NCBI RefSeq assembly: GCF_002001165.1
Contig: NZ_MUNQ01000020.1
Span: forward strand, 62,001-126,000
Direction: 5' to 3'
Source of the DNA: Rhodanobacter sp. C05
GTDB taxonomy: Bacteria; Pseudomonadota; Gammaproteobacteria; Xanthomonadales; Rhodanobacteraceae
Length of the DNA stretch: 64,000 nt
In this document: one piece after another, positions 10,301-18,551 of the stretch
How the letters are laid out: each line of letters opens with the position of its first letter
Numbering within the stretch: position 1 is the stretch's first letter
Notes under the pieces: model-generated
What the model saw: the letters and a program-made list of their open reading frames with translations, nothing else
What the model was told of the DNA's origin: nothing
Databases searched by the model: none
Translations under genes and position numbers: made by a program

Positions 10301-10511
10301 GGATCGTCTCGAGCTGCCCTTGCCGGACTTCGTGCAGCAGGGGGCTGCCCGCCGTCTGCACGCACCACAGCAGACCATCGGCGGTCGGCGACAGTCCCGT
10401 AATGTCCTCATGCAACAGGGGCATCAGCAGATCGCGATGCGCATACAACAATCCACCGTCATTGGGTGCCGAGACGAACAGCGGATCCTGGATATTCAGT
10501 GTGGTACGCAA
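7314..10511 (-). CDS. Three-part protein: beta-propeller-like, coiled coil, GT4 and GT2 domains
   Basis: A long glycosyltransferase of about 1065 residues. The first 300 or so residues are beta-rich with repeated hydrophobic strands and look like a propeller or DUF4915-type sensor domain. Residues about 310-390 are a coiled coil (ELARLQQQAGDEIRRMQQQ). A GT4-like region follows (SQRIVYDCMDHHGGF; LATNPVKVYEYLSAGKEVV), then a GT2 domain at the C-terminus (VSVVVVTYNNLDLTKACL; VMLNNDTYVTPGW). No ATG lies at the start. A TTG at 10511 has a well-placed AAGGGA six bases upstream and is used here. A GTG at 10580 would overlap the wzt stop and is the alternative. The combination suggests a chain-building enzyme that also senses or docks to a partner. 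Domain calls are confident except the N-terminus. Confidence 0.82.
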   Translation of the reverse strand: MRTTLNIQDPLFVSAPNDGGLLYAHRDLLMPLLHEDITGLSPTADGLLWCVQTAGSPLLHEVRQGQLETIPVATNPLDLHDVLVDATGIYAVFTETNQVARLDDAFRVQESWSFGEEPDCVHVNCIAMHNGRLVASMFGAFTIHRGYKGETRQAGKVVDVRTGAMLIEGLSQPHSLVVVGEQLWLCSSEDCMLHIYDRDFRLEQRIALPGYTRGLAVGKDTVYVGISRSRNLAAGEVGRFDSAVVALLDRQSLEVIGYQPIPWNEIYDIRIGSSADLVTHVMASTWTYERGMAKAELARTRELAAAADVSSKAELARLQQQAGDEIRRMQQQVSLTHDAMRVTTQHAESLQAQLIAARGEIVKRDARIHVLELARNELELIKSSRSWRWTRLLRFVTRTIQHRGLSVEDRRRLLRRPPVPAASGAAQVGMVAPPLANIRLAPPSGMLRDFFVWAVIDWHFRIQRPQHLARELGAAGHRVFYMSNHFIDHPEPGFSVEPLDNTGRLFQIHLHVQDSPAIYHASPDAAAQAQLRGGIGMLLAWTRSRACASLIQHPYWLETAQILPSQRIVYDCMDHHGGFADNSEEVLAREHELMRDADLLVVTSDWLHAEAGKYNTHRMMIRNACQYEHFATPPARVFKDTHGRKVIGYYGAIAEWFDLDLLEKVAHRFSDCLVLLVGADTCAARQRLHALDNVEFAGEVPYADLPYYLEGFDVCLLPFQVIPLTLATNPVKVYEYLSAGKEVVSIALPEIRQFGDLVRTGIDHATFLAAVDEALQAPPDADQVARRRQFAAEQTWAHRVQDLVRGIEELSEPRVSVVVVTYNNLDLTKACLHSLEQYSDYANLEVIVIDNASADDTPDYLRLWAQEGRDRHIVLNADNRGFAAANNQGLALASGDYLVMLNNDTYVTPGWIATLVGHLRHSEKLGMLGPVTNNIGNEARIEIRYDNMDDMLQAAGDYTSRHAGQLTQLRTAAFFCVMLRREVYEKVGGLDEAFGIGFFEDDDYCRRVEQAGWTIACADDVFVHHNLSASFNKLKQETRQALFEQNKAIYEAKWGAWTPHKYRDA

Positions 10512-10569
10512 AGTGAAGTCCCTTCGGGCAGAATCGTGTCCGTGGCGCAGTGACGAATGGATGGTGCGG

Positions 10570-11925
10570 TTAACCGACACTCCCCACACTGGCCACGGTT
10601 TCAACGTCGAACTTTGCCTGCAGATTGGCAATACCCTGGGCTGCCCCGGTATCACCCAATATGGCGAGCACCATGACGTCCGCGCGCCGGTCGATGGCGA
10701 CAGTGTCCTGTCCGAGCTCGTCGAACTGCGAGATGCCGAACATCAGCAGATACTGTTTGGGAATGAGGTGCGCATTGAATTTCCAGCGCACCACCACAAC
10801 GCTGCCTTCCTCGTAATGGAATGCTTCGCCGCTTTCCATGAACGTGTTGGTGCTGTACACCAGCTCGCCTTCCGGCGTACGGATCTGCATGCCGAAGATC
10901 ACCCGGCCCAACGGCAGCTTGAACACGTACTTGACCAGAATTTCCGCCGGCTGGCCCGGAAACAACATCGGCACACCCGACTGCCCCACGACATGCAGGT
11001 CTGCCACCAGCGCCTTGCCATTGCCCACACGGATTTCGTCACGGTTGTAGCCGCTGCGCTGGGACAACACGTCCGCACCGCCCGAGGCGAGCAGCGTGGC
11101 AACCGCCTCGTCTGCCGTTTCGCCCAGCACCTTGATGGCAGCTGCCTGGCCTACGGGTTCCGCCACGTGCGACCCGAAAATCAGCTGCAGATAGTCGGAG
11201 ATGGCGCCGCGCACCGGCCCGTCGTATATCTTGTTGCCGGCATTGATCACCACGCCACGGCTGCACATGCGTTCCACCGCATCGGTGGAATGAGTGACCA
11301 GCAGCAGCGTGCTGCCAGCCTCCTGCAACTCTTGAATGCGCCGATGGCATTTGCGCTGGAAATACGCGTCGCCCACTGCGAGCGCCTCATCCACCACCAG
11401 CACATCGGGTTCGACCGCCACCGCCACGGCAAACGCCAGCCGCACGAACATGCCGCTGGAGTAGGTCTTGACCGGCTGATTCACGAAGTCGCCGATCTCT
11501 GCGAAGGCGAGGATCGAATCGAGCTTGGCATCGACCTGGGTGCGGCCCATGCCGAGCAGGCCGGCTTTCAGGTAGACGTTTTCCAGTCCGGTGAATTCCG
11601 GATTGAAGCCCGCACCAAGCTCGAGCAGGCCGGCCACCCGTGCGTTGACCTCGATCTCGCCGGTGGTCGGTTCGATCAGTCCGCAGATCATCTGCAGCAA
11701 GGTGGACTTGCCCGAGCCGTTCTTGCCGATGATGCCGATCGTCTCGCCCGGCCACACTTCCAGATCGAAATCACGCAGCGCCCAGAATTCCTTGGCGTAG
11801 GTTCTCCGACCCAGCATCTGCAGCAGGCGGTGATGCGGCTTGGCATAGCCCAGATAGCGCTTGCCGATGCCCTTGGCCCGGATCAGTGGACCTGTACGGC
11901 CTGCCCGGATGATTTCAGAGGACAT
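10570..11925 (-). CDS. wzt: O-antigen ABC exporter ATPase, copy 1
   Basis: Energises export of a finished polysaccharide across the inner membrane with the adjacent permease. The 451 residues comprise an ABC ATPase at about 20-245, with Walker A GKNGSGKST, signature YSSGMFVRLAFA and Walker [15 protein letters not shown]-terminal beta-sandwich of about 150 residues follows. In Wzt proteins this tail binds the modified non-reducing end of the polysaccharide and so sets specificity. The ATG at 11925 overlaps the permease stop by 11 bases and is preferred to an upstream in-frame codon at 11961. The order metB-wzm-wzt matches Xanthomonas O-antigen loci. A second wzt at 24232-25605 has a different C-terminal domain sequence. 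Confidence 0.93.
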   Translation of the reverse strand: MSSEIIRAGRTGPLIRAKGIGKRYLGYAKPHHRLLQMLGRRTYAKEFWALRDFDLEVWPGETIGIIGKNGSGKSTLLQMICGLIEPTTGEIEVNARVAGLLELGAGFNPEFTGLENVYLKAGLLGMGRTQVDAKLDSILAFAEIGDFVNQPVKTYSSGMFVRLAFAVAVAVEPDVLVVDEALAVGDAYFQRKCHRRIQELQEAGSTLLLVTHSTDAVERMCSRGVVINAGNKIYDGPVRGAISDYLQLIFGSHVAEPVGQAAAIKVLGETADEAVATLLASGGADVLSQRSGYNRDEIRVGNGKALVADLHVVGQSGVPMLFPGQPAEILVKYVFKLPLGRVIFGMQIRTPEGELVYSTNTFMESGEAFHYEEGSVVVVRWKFNAHLIPKQYLLMFGISQFDELGQDTVAIDRRADVMVLAILGDTGAAQGIANLQAKFDVETVASVGSVG

Positions 11926-12733
11926 CGATGAATCCTGCACGGGTACGCTGGAACCAGGCATAGGTCAGCCAGCAGGCCAGCAACGCACCTGCCGTATAGA
12001 GTGCAAGTCCCGACCAGTCCGGCAGGTGCCCCCACAGCAGCACCTCGCGCGCCTGCACGATCAGGAACGTCAGCGGATTGAAGTGCATGACCGCCTGCAT
12101 CTTCGGCGACAGATGATCCATGGGGAAAAACACCGGCGCCGTATAAAGCAGGGCAATAACGATCAGGCTGGTCATCTGCCCCACGTCACGCACGTAGACG
12201 CCAAGCGACGCGAGCAGCCATCCCGCCGCGGTGGCAATCAGTATCAGCGGCAGGAACACCACCGGAAACAGCAGGAAGGTCACCGCGATATGCCCGTTGA
12301 ATATCAGCGAGAACGCAGCAAGGATTACGAGGCTTGCCAACGCGTGATACATCGACGTGAGACTGGAAACCCACGGCAGGATTTCAAGCGGGAAGATCAC
12401 CTTGGTGACGTAGTTTGCGTTGTCCGTCACCAGCTGACTGCCACGCGTGATGCATTCGCCGAACATCGCATGCACGATCAGGCCGGCAAACAGCGCCGTG
12501 GCGTACTGGCCCTTGCCGGTATCCGTCGTACCCCAGCGGGCGTGGAAGATCTCCGTGAAGAACAGGGTATAGATTCCGAGCATGAACAGCGGGCTGATGT
12601 ACGACCAGGCCAGCCCGAACAGCGAGCCTTTGTAACGCCCGATGACGTCCTTCCGCGTCAGCTGCAGGATCAGCTCGCGATGCTTCCAAGTACTGCGCAC
12701 GAGCGCGGCCGGAGAGATGGCATGCCTCGACAT
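11915..12733 (-). CDS. wzm: O-antigen ABC exporter permease, copy 1
   Basis: The inner-membrane channel of an ABC-2 type polysaccharide exporter; 272 residues with about six membrane helices. The N-terminal amphipathic region (ELILQLTRKDVIGRYKGS) followed by LAWSYISPLFMLGIYTLFF is typical of Wzm/KpsM permeases. The ATG at 12733 is chosen. A GTG at 12769 is in frame, but it lies directly against the metB stop and adds no recognisable sequence. The gene sits 40 bases after metB and overlaps wzt by 11 bases, so permease and ATPase are almost certainly co-translated. It differs clearly in sequence from the second permease at 25595-26407, so the two pairs are not a recent duplication. Confidence 0.92.
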   Translation of the reverse strand: MSRHAISPAALVRSTWKHRELILQLTRKDVIGRYKGSLFGLAWSYISPLFMLGIYTLFFTEIFHARWGTTDTGKGQYATALFAGLIVHAMFGECITRGSQLVTDNANYVTKVIFPLEILPWVSSLTSMYHALASLVILAAFSLIFNGHIAVTFLLFPVVFLPLILIATAAGWLLASLGVYVRDVGQMTSLIVIALLYTAPVFFPMDHLSPKMQAVMHFNPLTFLIVQAREVLLWGHLPDWSGLALYTAGALLACWLTYAWFQRTRAGFIDVL

Positions 12734-12773
12734 CAAACGTACCTGTAACCCGATACCAGCAGTAGCCACCGCA

Positions 12774-13940
12774 TCACGCCAGCGCCCGGCTCAGCTCGTC
12801 TTGCAGATCCTGCACGTCTTCCACTCCGACCGACAGCCGGATCAGCCCGTCGCTGATGCCCAGCCGCTTGCGGTTGGCCGCCGGCACCGAGGCATGGGTC
12901 ATGATCGCCGGGTGCTCGATCAGGCTTTCGACGCCACCCAGCGATTCGGCCAGCGCAAACAACTCGCAACGCTCCAGCATGCGGCGTGCCTTCTTCAGGC
13001 CACCCTTCACCTCGATCGTGATGATGCCGCCGAAGCCGTGCATCTGACGCTTGGCCAGCGCGTGCTGCGGATGGCTCTTCAGGCCCGGGTAGATCACCCG
13101 CTCGACCGCCGGATGCTTTTCCAGCCATTTCGCCAGGACCAGTGCGCTTTCGCAATGCGCCTTCATGCGCAGATGCAACGTCTTCAGGCCGCGCATGGCG
13201 AGGAACGCATCGAACGGGCCGGCCACCGCGCCCACCGAGTTCTGCAGGAAGCCCATCTGCTCGGCCATGGCCTTGCTGCCGGCAACCACGATGCCACCCA
13301 CCATGTCCGAGTGGCCATTGAGATACTTGGTGGCCGAATGCAGTACCAGGTCCGCGCCATATTCCAGCGGTCGCTGCAGCATCGGCGAGCAGAACGTGTT
13401 GTCCACCACCAGGATCAGGCCATGCTTCTTCGCAAAGGCGGCGATCTTGGCCAGATCGACCAGTTTCAGCATCGGATTGGTCGGCGTCTCGGCCCAGATC
13501 ATCCGTGTATTGGGCTTCAAGGCCGCCTTCAATGCGCTGCTGTCATTGAGGTCGATGAAGCTGAAGTCCAGCCCGGCCGAACGTCGGCGCACGCGCTCGA
13601 ACAGTCGGTAGCTGCCACCGTAAAGGTCGTCCATCGCGATCACATGGCTGCCCGAATCGAGCATGTCCAGCACCGTCGCCGCCGCGGCCAGGCCAGAAGC
13701 GAACGCAAAACCGGCTACGCCACCTTCCAGATCGGCCACGCAGCGCTCATAAGCCATGCGGGTCGGATTCTGCGTGCGCGAGTACTCGTAGCCCTTGTGC
13801 TTGCCCGGACTCTCCTGCACATAGGTCGAAGTCGCGTAGATCGGCGTCATGATCGCGCCGGTGCTGGGATCCGGATGCTGCCCGGCATGGATGGCGCGGG
13901 TGCCGAGGCCGAATACTTCAGGCTTGCTGCGGTTTTTCAT
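12774..13940 (-). CDS. metB: Cystathionine gamma-synthase/lyase (PLP enzyme)
   Basis: A trans-sulfuration enzyme of the Cys/Met metabolism PLP family, 388 residues, acting in the cytoplasm. The family is clear from TRAIHAGQHPDPSTGAIM at the N-terminus, the TYVQESPGKHKGYEYSRTQNPTR segment (tyrosine and arginine contacting PLP), TPTNPMLKLVD, and the PLP-lysine motif SATKYLNGHSD. Synthase and lyase cannot be separated by reading alone. The gene symbol follows its conserved position at the edge of Xanthomonas O-antigen clusters. The ATG at 13940 is used because residues upstream in the frame are not conserved in the family. It is the first gene of the leftward operon, so part of the polysaccharide locus may be read from its promoter. 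Confidence 0.88.
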   Translation of the reverse strand: MKNRSKPEVFGLGTRAIHAGQHPDPSTGAIMTPIYATSTYVQESPGKHKGYEYSRTQNPTRMAYERCVADLEGGVAGFAFASGLAAAATVLDMLDSGSHVIAMDDLYGGSYRLFERVRRRSAGLDFSFIDLNDSSALKAALKPNTRMIWAETPTNPMLKLVDLAKIAAFAKKHGLILVVDNTFCSPMLQRPLEYGADLVLHSATKYLNGHSDMVGGIVVAGSKAMAEQMGFLQNSVGAVAGPFDAFLAMRGLKTLHLRMKAHCESALVLAKWLEKHPAVERVIYPGLKSHPQHALAKRQMHGFGGIITIEVKGGLKKARRMLERCELFALAESLGGVESLIEHPAIMTHASVPAANRKRLGISDGLIRLSVGVEDVQDLQDELSRALA

Positions 13941-13984
13941 GGGGTAAGGGCATCCCGATCCGGAGTGGTTGAAGCAAAGTGCGT

Positions 13985-14014
13985 ATCTTACCCGGCGCAC
14001 TCGCTTCACCTGAA
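13985..14014 (-). promoter_or_regulatory. Possible sigma-70 promoter for the metB operon
   Basis: On the minus strand TAAGAT (13990-13985) stands 18 bases from a poor -35 match, TTCAGG (14014-14009). This would start the transcript near 13978 and leave a leader of about 38 bases before the metB ATG. The intergenic region up to the rightward gene at 14172 (231 bases) must also hold that gene's promoter, which I could not place. The -10 is reasonable and the -35 weak, so this is only a candidate. Confidence 0.3.
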
Positions 14015-14171
14015 CCGACGCCCCGGCATCCGTTCATCTAGCGAACGACATCACGCCTGGCCATACCCGCCCGTATTGCGCATCGTGTCCGGAAACGCGA
14101 TCTTTAGCAGCATGCCCGCAGCCCGCGGCATTCCGGCAGACCGGCTCGGACCCCAGCGAGATTTCAAGTAA

Positions 14172-16583
14172 ATGAGCGATTCCCTGAATGACTCCGCGCC
14201 CTCAAGCAGGCTTGAAGGCGTGGTGGACGGCCTGAACGGCCATGTGTTGCGGGGATGGGCCTGCAGTCATGACGAAACGCAGCCGCACTTGCGCATCGAG
14301 GTGCATGCCGGTGGCGTCATGCTCGGCCACGGCATGGCAACGATGTTCCGTGCCGATCTGGCCAGGGCCGGCAAGGGCGACGGACATTGTGCCTTTGCCA
14401 TCGGACTCGACCCGCTCCCACCTCCCGGAGCCGCACTTGTCGTCACCGCTGTTGGCATCGATGGCAACCGGTACACGGTCGGCAGTCCCCATGTCATGTC
14501 CGCCCTCGACCCAACCATTCCCGACGCAAGCGGCACCGATGTGCTGCCACTGCCGATAGGCAGTGCACGCCTGCAGGGCTCGCTCGATCAATGCGGCCCG
14601 GAACGCATGCACGGCTGGGTGCGCCGGCTGGACGACCAACAGGTTTCGCCGACCCTGTCGTTGCACGAGGGCGAGCGCGAATGGCTGCGCTTCGACGCCA
14701 ACCAGTGGCGCGCCGATCTCTCCGAGTTGCATCAAGGCGATGGCTGCTGCGGCTTCGATGTCGCGCTGCCCGATGGACTTCGCGACGACGAATCGCACGA
14801 GCTGGAACTGCGCATCACCGACGACCATGGAACCATGCTGCGCATCCCGTTCCATGTCCTCCTGCCCTCCGCAGCGGCGAACCGCACGCCCGGAACGGCA
14901 GCGGCGCCGGCGCCGCTGCAGCGCGGTACCGACAGCAGCATCACGCTGACGGTGGTCGTGAATTTCTACAACATGCAGCGCGAGGCGGCACGCACACTGG
15001 CTTCGCTCGGCAGCAGCTACCAGCAGGGCCATGGTGACCTCGACTACGAAGTACTGTGCATCGACAACGGCTCCAATCCGCCGCTCGACGCGGAGTGGAT
15101 CGCCAGTTTCGGCCCGCAGTTCCGCCTGATCCGCCCCAGCCGCCAGCTGGCCTCGCCTTGCGCAGCGCTCAACGAGGCCGCGCTGATGGCCCGCGGCAGG
15201 TATCTGGCAGTGATGATCGATGGTGCGCACGTGCTTTCGCCCGGTGTGTTCCGCGAGGCGACGCTGGCCTGGCAGGAACATCCCGACTCGGTGGTCACCC
15301 TGCGCCAGTGGTTTGTCGGCGGCGACCAGCGCTGGCTGACCCTGGTCGGCTACACGCGCGAACAAGAGGATCTGTTGTTCGAGCGTATCCGCTGGCCAGT
15401 CAACGGCTACGACCTGTTCCGCATCGGCTCCCCGATGAGCGACAACTCCGAACCGTGGTTCGACGGCATCACCGAGACCAACTGCCTGATGTTGCCGACG
15501 GCGCTCTACGATCGCATCGGTGGTTTCGACGAAGGCTTCGACCAGGCCGGCGGCGGGTTTGCCAATCTGGATCTGTGGCGCCGCGCCAGTGCCACCGCAA
15601 CCGGCCCGCTGGTGGCGCTGGTGGGCGAGGCCAGCTTCCACCAGTTCCATGGCGGCACCACCACCAACGTCGACGACATCGAGAAGGATGTGCGCGTGCG
15701 CTCGTACGCAAATGCCTACCGCAGCTTGCGCGGCGAGAGTTTCGCGCGAGTGGAGCGCAACCATCTGAGCTTCCGCGGCCGGATGCCCTCGGAGTTCGCC
15801 ACCGGCACGCGCCAGCGCACGCTGATGCCGATGCACCTGAGCATCACGGGACAGGTACGGCCCGGCCGCTTGTCCGCGCAGTTCGACGATGGCGCGCAGT
15901 CCTACCTGATGTCGGTCTACGCCGAATGTGGCCTGCACCGCGATGTACGCTGGCTGGGCCTGCCCACCGGCGTGGCGCCGGCCGATCTGGTCAGCCTCCA
16001 GGAAATCATCCACCAGATCCGGCCCGACGCGATCATCGCTGCGGGAACCGAGCGCGGGCTGGTCGGCTTCATCGACAGCACGCTGCAGGCCGTCGGCGTC
16101 GACGGTGCACGCGTCCTGCATCTGGCACGCGCTGAAGCCGCTGCGCCACACTCGGCCCGGGTCACGCCGCTGCATGCTGTGCCGGATGATCCGGCGGCCG
16201 TCGCGGCTGCGCGCGACTGGACCACCATCGCCGACATGGTGCTGGTGCTGCTCGACGTCGGCTGCATGGAGGATGTCTCGCTGGCGACGCTGCAGGCCTG
16301 GGGCAAGCTCGTTTCGCACCGCTCCTACCTGGTCTGCCTCGGCAGCGTGTACGGACAACCTTGGCTGGGCTATTCGAGCCGCCAGCATTTCAAGGCTATC
16401 CGCGAGTTCACCGCCGGCGACTCGCCTTTCGTCGTCGACCGCAGCCTGACCCGCCAGCTGATCAGCACCAGCCCCTACGGTTACCTGCGCAAAGTGGGCG
16501 GAGGCACCACCGCAGCCAGCTACGACGACACACTAGACAACTTCGCTCCGGATCAGCCGGCGCTTCTGGAGAATCCGCAATGA
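14172..16583 (+). CDS. GT2 glycosyltransferase fused to a CmcI-like domain (803 aa)
   Basis: Three regions are visible. Residues 1 to about 230 hold two copies of a small beta-rich module, each with a GW motif (LRGWACSHDE near 33 and MHGWVRRLDD near 143). Residues about 257-480 are a GT2-like domain (LTVVVNFYNMQREAARTL; VMIDGAHVLSPGVF). From about 575 the sequence matches the CmcI/cephalosporin-hydroxylase family: VRWLGLPTGVAPADLVSLQE and IRPDAIIAAGTERG, a Rossmann methyltransferase-like fold also found in rhamnosyl O-methyltransferases. The plausible job is to add a sugar and methylate it, but the GT2 acidic motif is atypical (DGAH) and may be weak or inactive. The gene overlaps the next methyltransferase as ATGA. 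Confidence 0.8.
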   Translation: MSDSLNDSAPSSRLEGVVDGLNGHVLRGWACSHDETQPHLRIEVHAGGVMLGHGMATMFRADLARAGKGDGHCAFAIGLDPLPPPGAALVVTAVGIDGNRYTVGSPHVMSALDPTIPDASGTDVLPLPIGSARLQGSLDQCGPERMHGWVRRLDDQQVSPTLSLHEGEREWLRFDANQWRADLSELHQGDGCCGFDVALPDGLRDDESHELELRITDDHGTMLRIPFHVLLPSAAANRTPGTAAAPAPLQRGTDSSITLTVVVNFYNMQREAARTLASLGSSYQQGHGDLDYEVLCIDNGSNPPLDAEWIASFGPQFRLIRPSRQLASPCAALNEAALMARGRYLAVMIDGAHVLSPGVFREATLAWQEHPDSVVTLRQWFVGGDQRWLTLVGYTREQEDLLFERIRWPVNGYDLFRIGSPMSDNSEPWFDGITETNCLMLPTALYDRIGGFDEGFDQAGGGFANLDLWRRASATATGPLVALVGEASFHQFHGGTTTNVDDIEKDVRVRSYANAYRSLRGESFARVERNHLSFRGRMPSEFATGTRQRTLMPMHLSITGQVRPGRLSAQFDDGAQSYLMSVYAECGLHRDVRWLGLPTGVAPADLVSLQEIIHQIRPDAIIAAGTERGLVGFIDSTLQAVGVDGARVLHLARAEAAAPHSARVTPLHAVPDDPAAVAAARDWTTIADMVLVLLDVGCMEDVSLATLQAWGKLVSHRSYLVCLGSVYGQPWLGYSSRQHFKAIREFTAGDSPFVVDRSLTRQLISTSPYGYLRKVGGGTTAASYDDTLDNFAPDQPALLENPQ

Positions 16584-17470
16584 ACCGCTTCTGGCCCCGC
16601 TACATCAGCCCATTGTTCGAACTCGTGCAGCCGCAGCGGATCATGGAGATCGGCGCCGAATTCGGCTGGAACACCCGCCACATCCTGGCTTATTGCCGCG
16701 CCCACGGTGCCCATGCCGACATCATCGACCCGGCGCCGCTGCCCAGCCTGATGCACGAACTGGCGCAATTCGGCCCCGCCGAATACCGCTTCCTGCCGCT
16801 GAAGAGCCTGGCCGCGATTCCGCAACTGGAAGCACCCGACCTGGTGCTGCTCGACGGCGACCACAACTGGGCCACCGTGTTCCACGAACTCAACCTGCTG
16901 CAGGCACGCGCGGAGAAGGCCGGCCAGGCACCGCCGATCGTGCTGTCGCATGACGTGGCGTGGCCCTATGCTCGCCGCGACATGTACTACAACCCGGACG
17001 ACCTGGACGGTTGGCAGAAGCACTCGTACAGCTACAAGGGGATGCTGCAAGGCCAGTCCGAACTGGACGAGAAGGGCGTGAACGGCTGGCTGGCCAACGC
17101 GATGCACGAAGGTGGCCCACGCAACGGTGTGCTCACCGCGATCGAGGACTACATCGCCAGTGCCGGCATCGAGTTCACCTTCCGCAAGCTGCCCTTCTTC
17201 AACGGGCTGGGCATCCTGGTGCCCACGGCCCGAATGACGCCTGCGCTGCAGGCGCTGATCGACAGCTTCTTCGGCGCCGACAGCCTGCTTGCGGCCTGCG
17301 AGGCGCTGGAAGCGGACGGCATGGAACTGCGCGGCATGCTGAGCCAGACCGAGATCGGCCTGACCCGGCGCACCGAGGCACTGCAGCGCGCCCGCGAGAT
17401 CATCGAAGCGCAGCGACAGCGCATCGCCGAGCTCGAGCATGTGCAGCGCACGCCGGCGAACGGCGGCTGA
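16580..17470 (+). CDS. SAM-dependent methyltransferase-like protein
   Basis: A 296-residue class I methyltransferase-like protein. Motif I is IMEIGAEFGWNTRHIL, and a later acidic motif LVLLDGDHNWATVFHEL resembles the metal-binding DGDH of the Methyltransf_24/CmcI families. The C-terminal 40 residues form a coiled coil (RRTEALQRAREIIEAQRQRI). The ATG at 16580 lies in an ATGA overlap with the upstream fusion gene, so both are made together. The frame is open far upstream only as a shadow of that gene. A role in methylating or capping a polysaccharide is inferred from context. Terminal methylation is known to stop chain growth in several ABC-exported O-antigens. Confidence 0.78.
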   Translation: MNRFWPRYISPLFELVQPQRIMEIGAEFGWNTRHILAYCRAHGAHADIIDPAPLPSLMHELAQFGPAEYRFLPLKSLAAIPQLEAPDLVLLDGDHNWATVFHELNLLQARAEKAGQAPPIVLSHDVAWPYARRDMYYNPDDLDGWQKHSYSYKGMLQGQSELDEKGVNGWLANAMHEGGPRNGVLTAIEDYIASAGIEFTFRKLPFFNGLGILVPTARMTPALQALIDSFFGADSLLAACEALEADGMELRGMLSQTEIGLTRRTEALQRAREIIEAQRQRIAELEHVQRTPANGG

Positions 17471-17513
17471 CTGGCATGCGCCACGTGCATCGCATGGCGC
17501 CGACCGGCGACGC

Positions 17514-18551
17514 CTACAGCTTCAGCGGCACCTGCCCTTCCGGATAGGCGGACGGCGCGAAGAACCACGACTCGATCGCGTAGCGATCCTTCGCTATCGC
17601 GGCGGGAACGCCGGTGCGGTGCAGGAAGAAATGGTCGAACAACAGGGCATCGCCGGGTGCGAAAACGGGACTGGCCGTAGCCATCCCCGCCGCCGTCTCC
17701 GCGACCATGCCCTGACCCACCGACCAGTCGAAATAGGCGCCGTGCGTACCGGTGGGCAGTACCTGCGACAGCCGGCGCGGCAGGAACTCCAGCCCGGACG
17801 CATCTTCCCCGCAATGGGAAAGCGCCAGCCAGACATTCACGCTGCGGATGTCGGCGCCCATGAAGGCGCCGTCCTGGTGCCAGTCGGCATGGCGGATCGT
17901 CCCTGGCACGCAACGCAGGGTCGACTTGCCGACCGACAGCATCGGCTGTTCGCCGAAATATTCGGCAACCATCCGGGCTATCCCGCTGGTACCGAACAGT
18001 TCGGTCAACTCGTAGAGCATGCGCGGCGAGTCGGCCAGCCAGACACCACCACCGTCTTCCACCCAGGGACGTGCCTGCGCCAGTTCGCAGTCGTCCCGCA
18101 ACGGCAGACGTGAATACCAGGTGCCTTCGAAAGCACCCTTGCCACCTGCATGCCAGGCTGTGCAGGCATCCAGCGCCTGCCTGACGCCACCGGCCAGCCG
18201 CTCAGCTTCGGGAGCTTGCAGCAGCCCCCTGACCAGCAGCGCCCCGTGGTGCCGGATGCCGGCGGCAAGCGTGCGCGCGTCCAATCTTTCAGCGGGGATC
18301 TCCGGGACCCCAGTGACACCAGCGAACGGATCCGCGGGCGGTGTCGACCAGGGATCGGTGATCACAGCGGCAGGTGGTTGCTCCAGATAGGCCTGATAGC
18401 GGCACAGCGCCAGCAACCGCTCGATGCACTCGTCGGCCTGGTGTCGTCGGCATTGCGTCAATTCCGCGATCGCCTCATCGAAGTGACGCTGTTGCATCAG
18501 TTCCTGCGCGCGACGCAGACTTTCATTCGCCAGTTCAGGGCTACCCATCAT
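17514..18551 (-). CDS. Phytanoyl-CoA dioxygenase (PhyH)-like Fe(II)/2-oxoglutarate enzyme
   Basis: A 345-residue oxygenase-like protein. The iron facial triad appears complete: H225 and D227 in WHQDGAFMG, and H311 in FFLHRTG, followed by an arginine (KDRYAIESWF) suited to binding 2-oxoglutarate. The first 75 residues form a helical region that may be a TPR-like adaptor (ANESLRRAQELMQQRHFDEA). It starts with ATGATG and overlaps the GSCFA gene by 11 bases, and it is the last gene of the second leftward operon. PhyH-family enzymes hydroxylate diverse small molecules. In this setting the substrate could be a sugar, a lipid or a peptide linked to the polysaccharide, which the sequence does not tell. 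Confidence 0.82.
   Translation of the reverse strand: MMGSPELANESLRRAQELMQQRHFDEAIAELTQCRRHQADECIERLLALCRYQAYLEQPPAAVITDPWSTPPADPFAGVTGVPEIPAERLDARTLAAGIRHHGALLVRGLLQAPEAERLAGGVRQALDACTAWHAGGKGAFEGTWYSRLPLRDDCELAQARPWVEDGGGVWLADSPRMLYELTELFGTSGIARMVAEYFGEQPMLSVGKSTLRCVPGTIRHADWHQDGAFMGADIRSVNVWLALSHCGEDASGLEFLPRRLSQVLPTGTHGAYFDWSVGQGMVAETAAGMATASPVFAPGDALLFDHFFLHRTGVPAAIAKDRYAIESWFFAPSAYPEGQVPLKL

Noticed and set aside
14202..16388. Long minus-strand open frame (728 codons) opposite the GT2-CmcI fusion
   Set aside because: Composition is His/Gln/Arg-rich as in antisense shadows and the sense gene carries clear motifs.
17471..17513. Terminator between the convergent methyltransferase and PhyH-like genes
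   Set aside because: Only a 6-base stem with an 11-base loop (17478-17500) and no T run; too weak to call.
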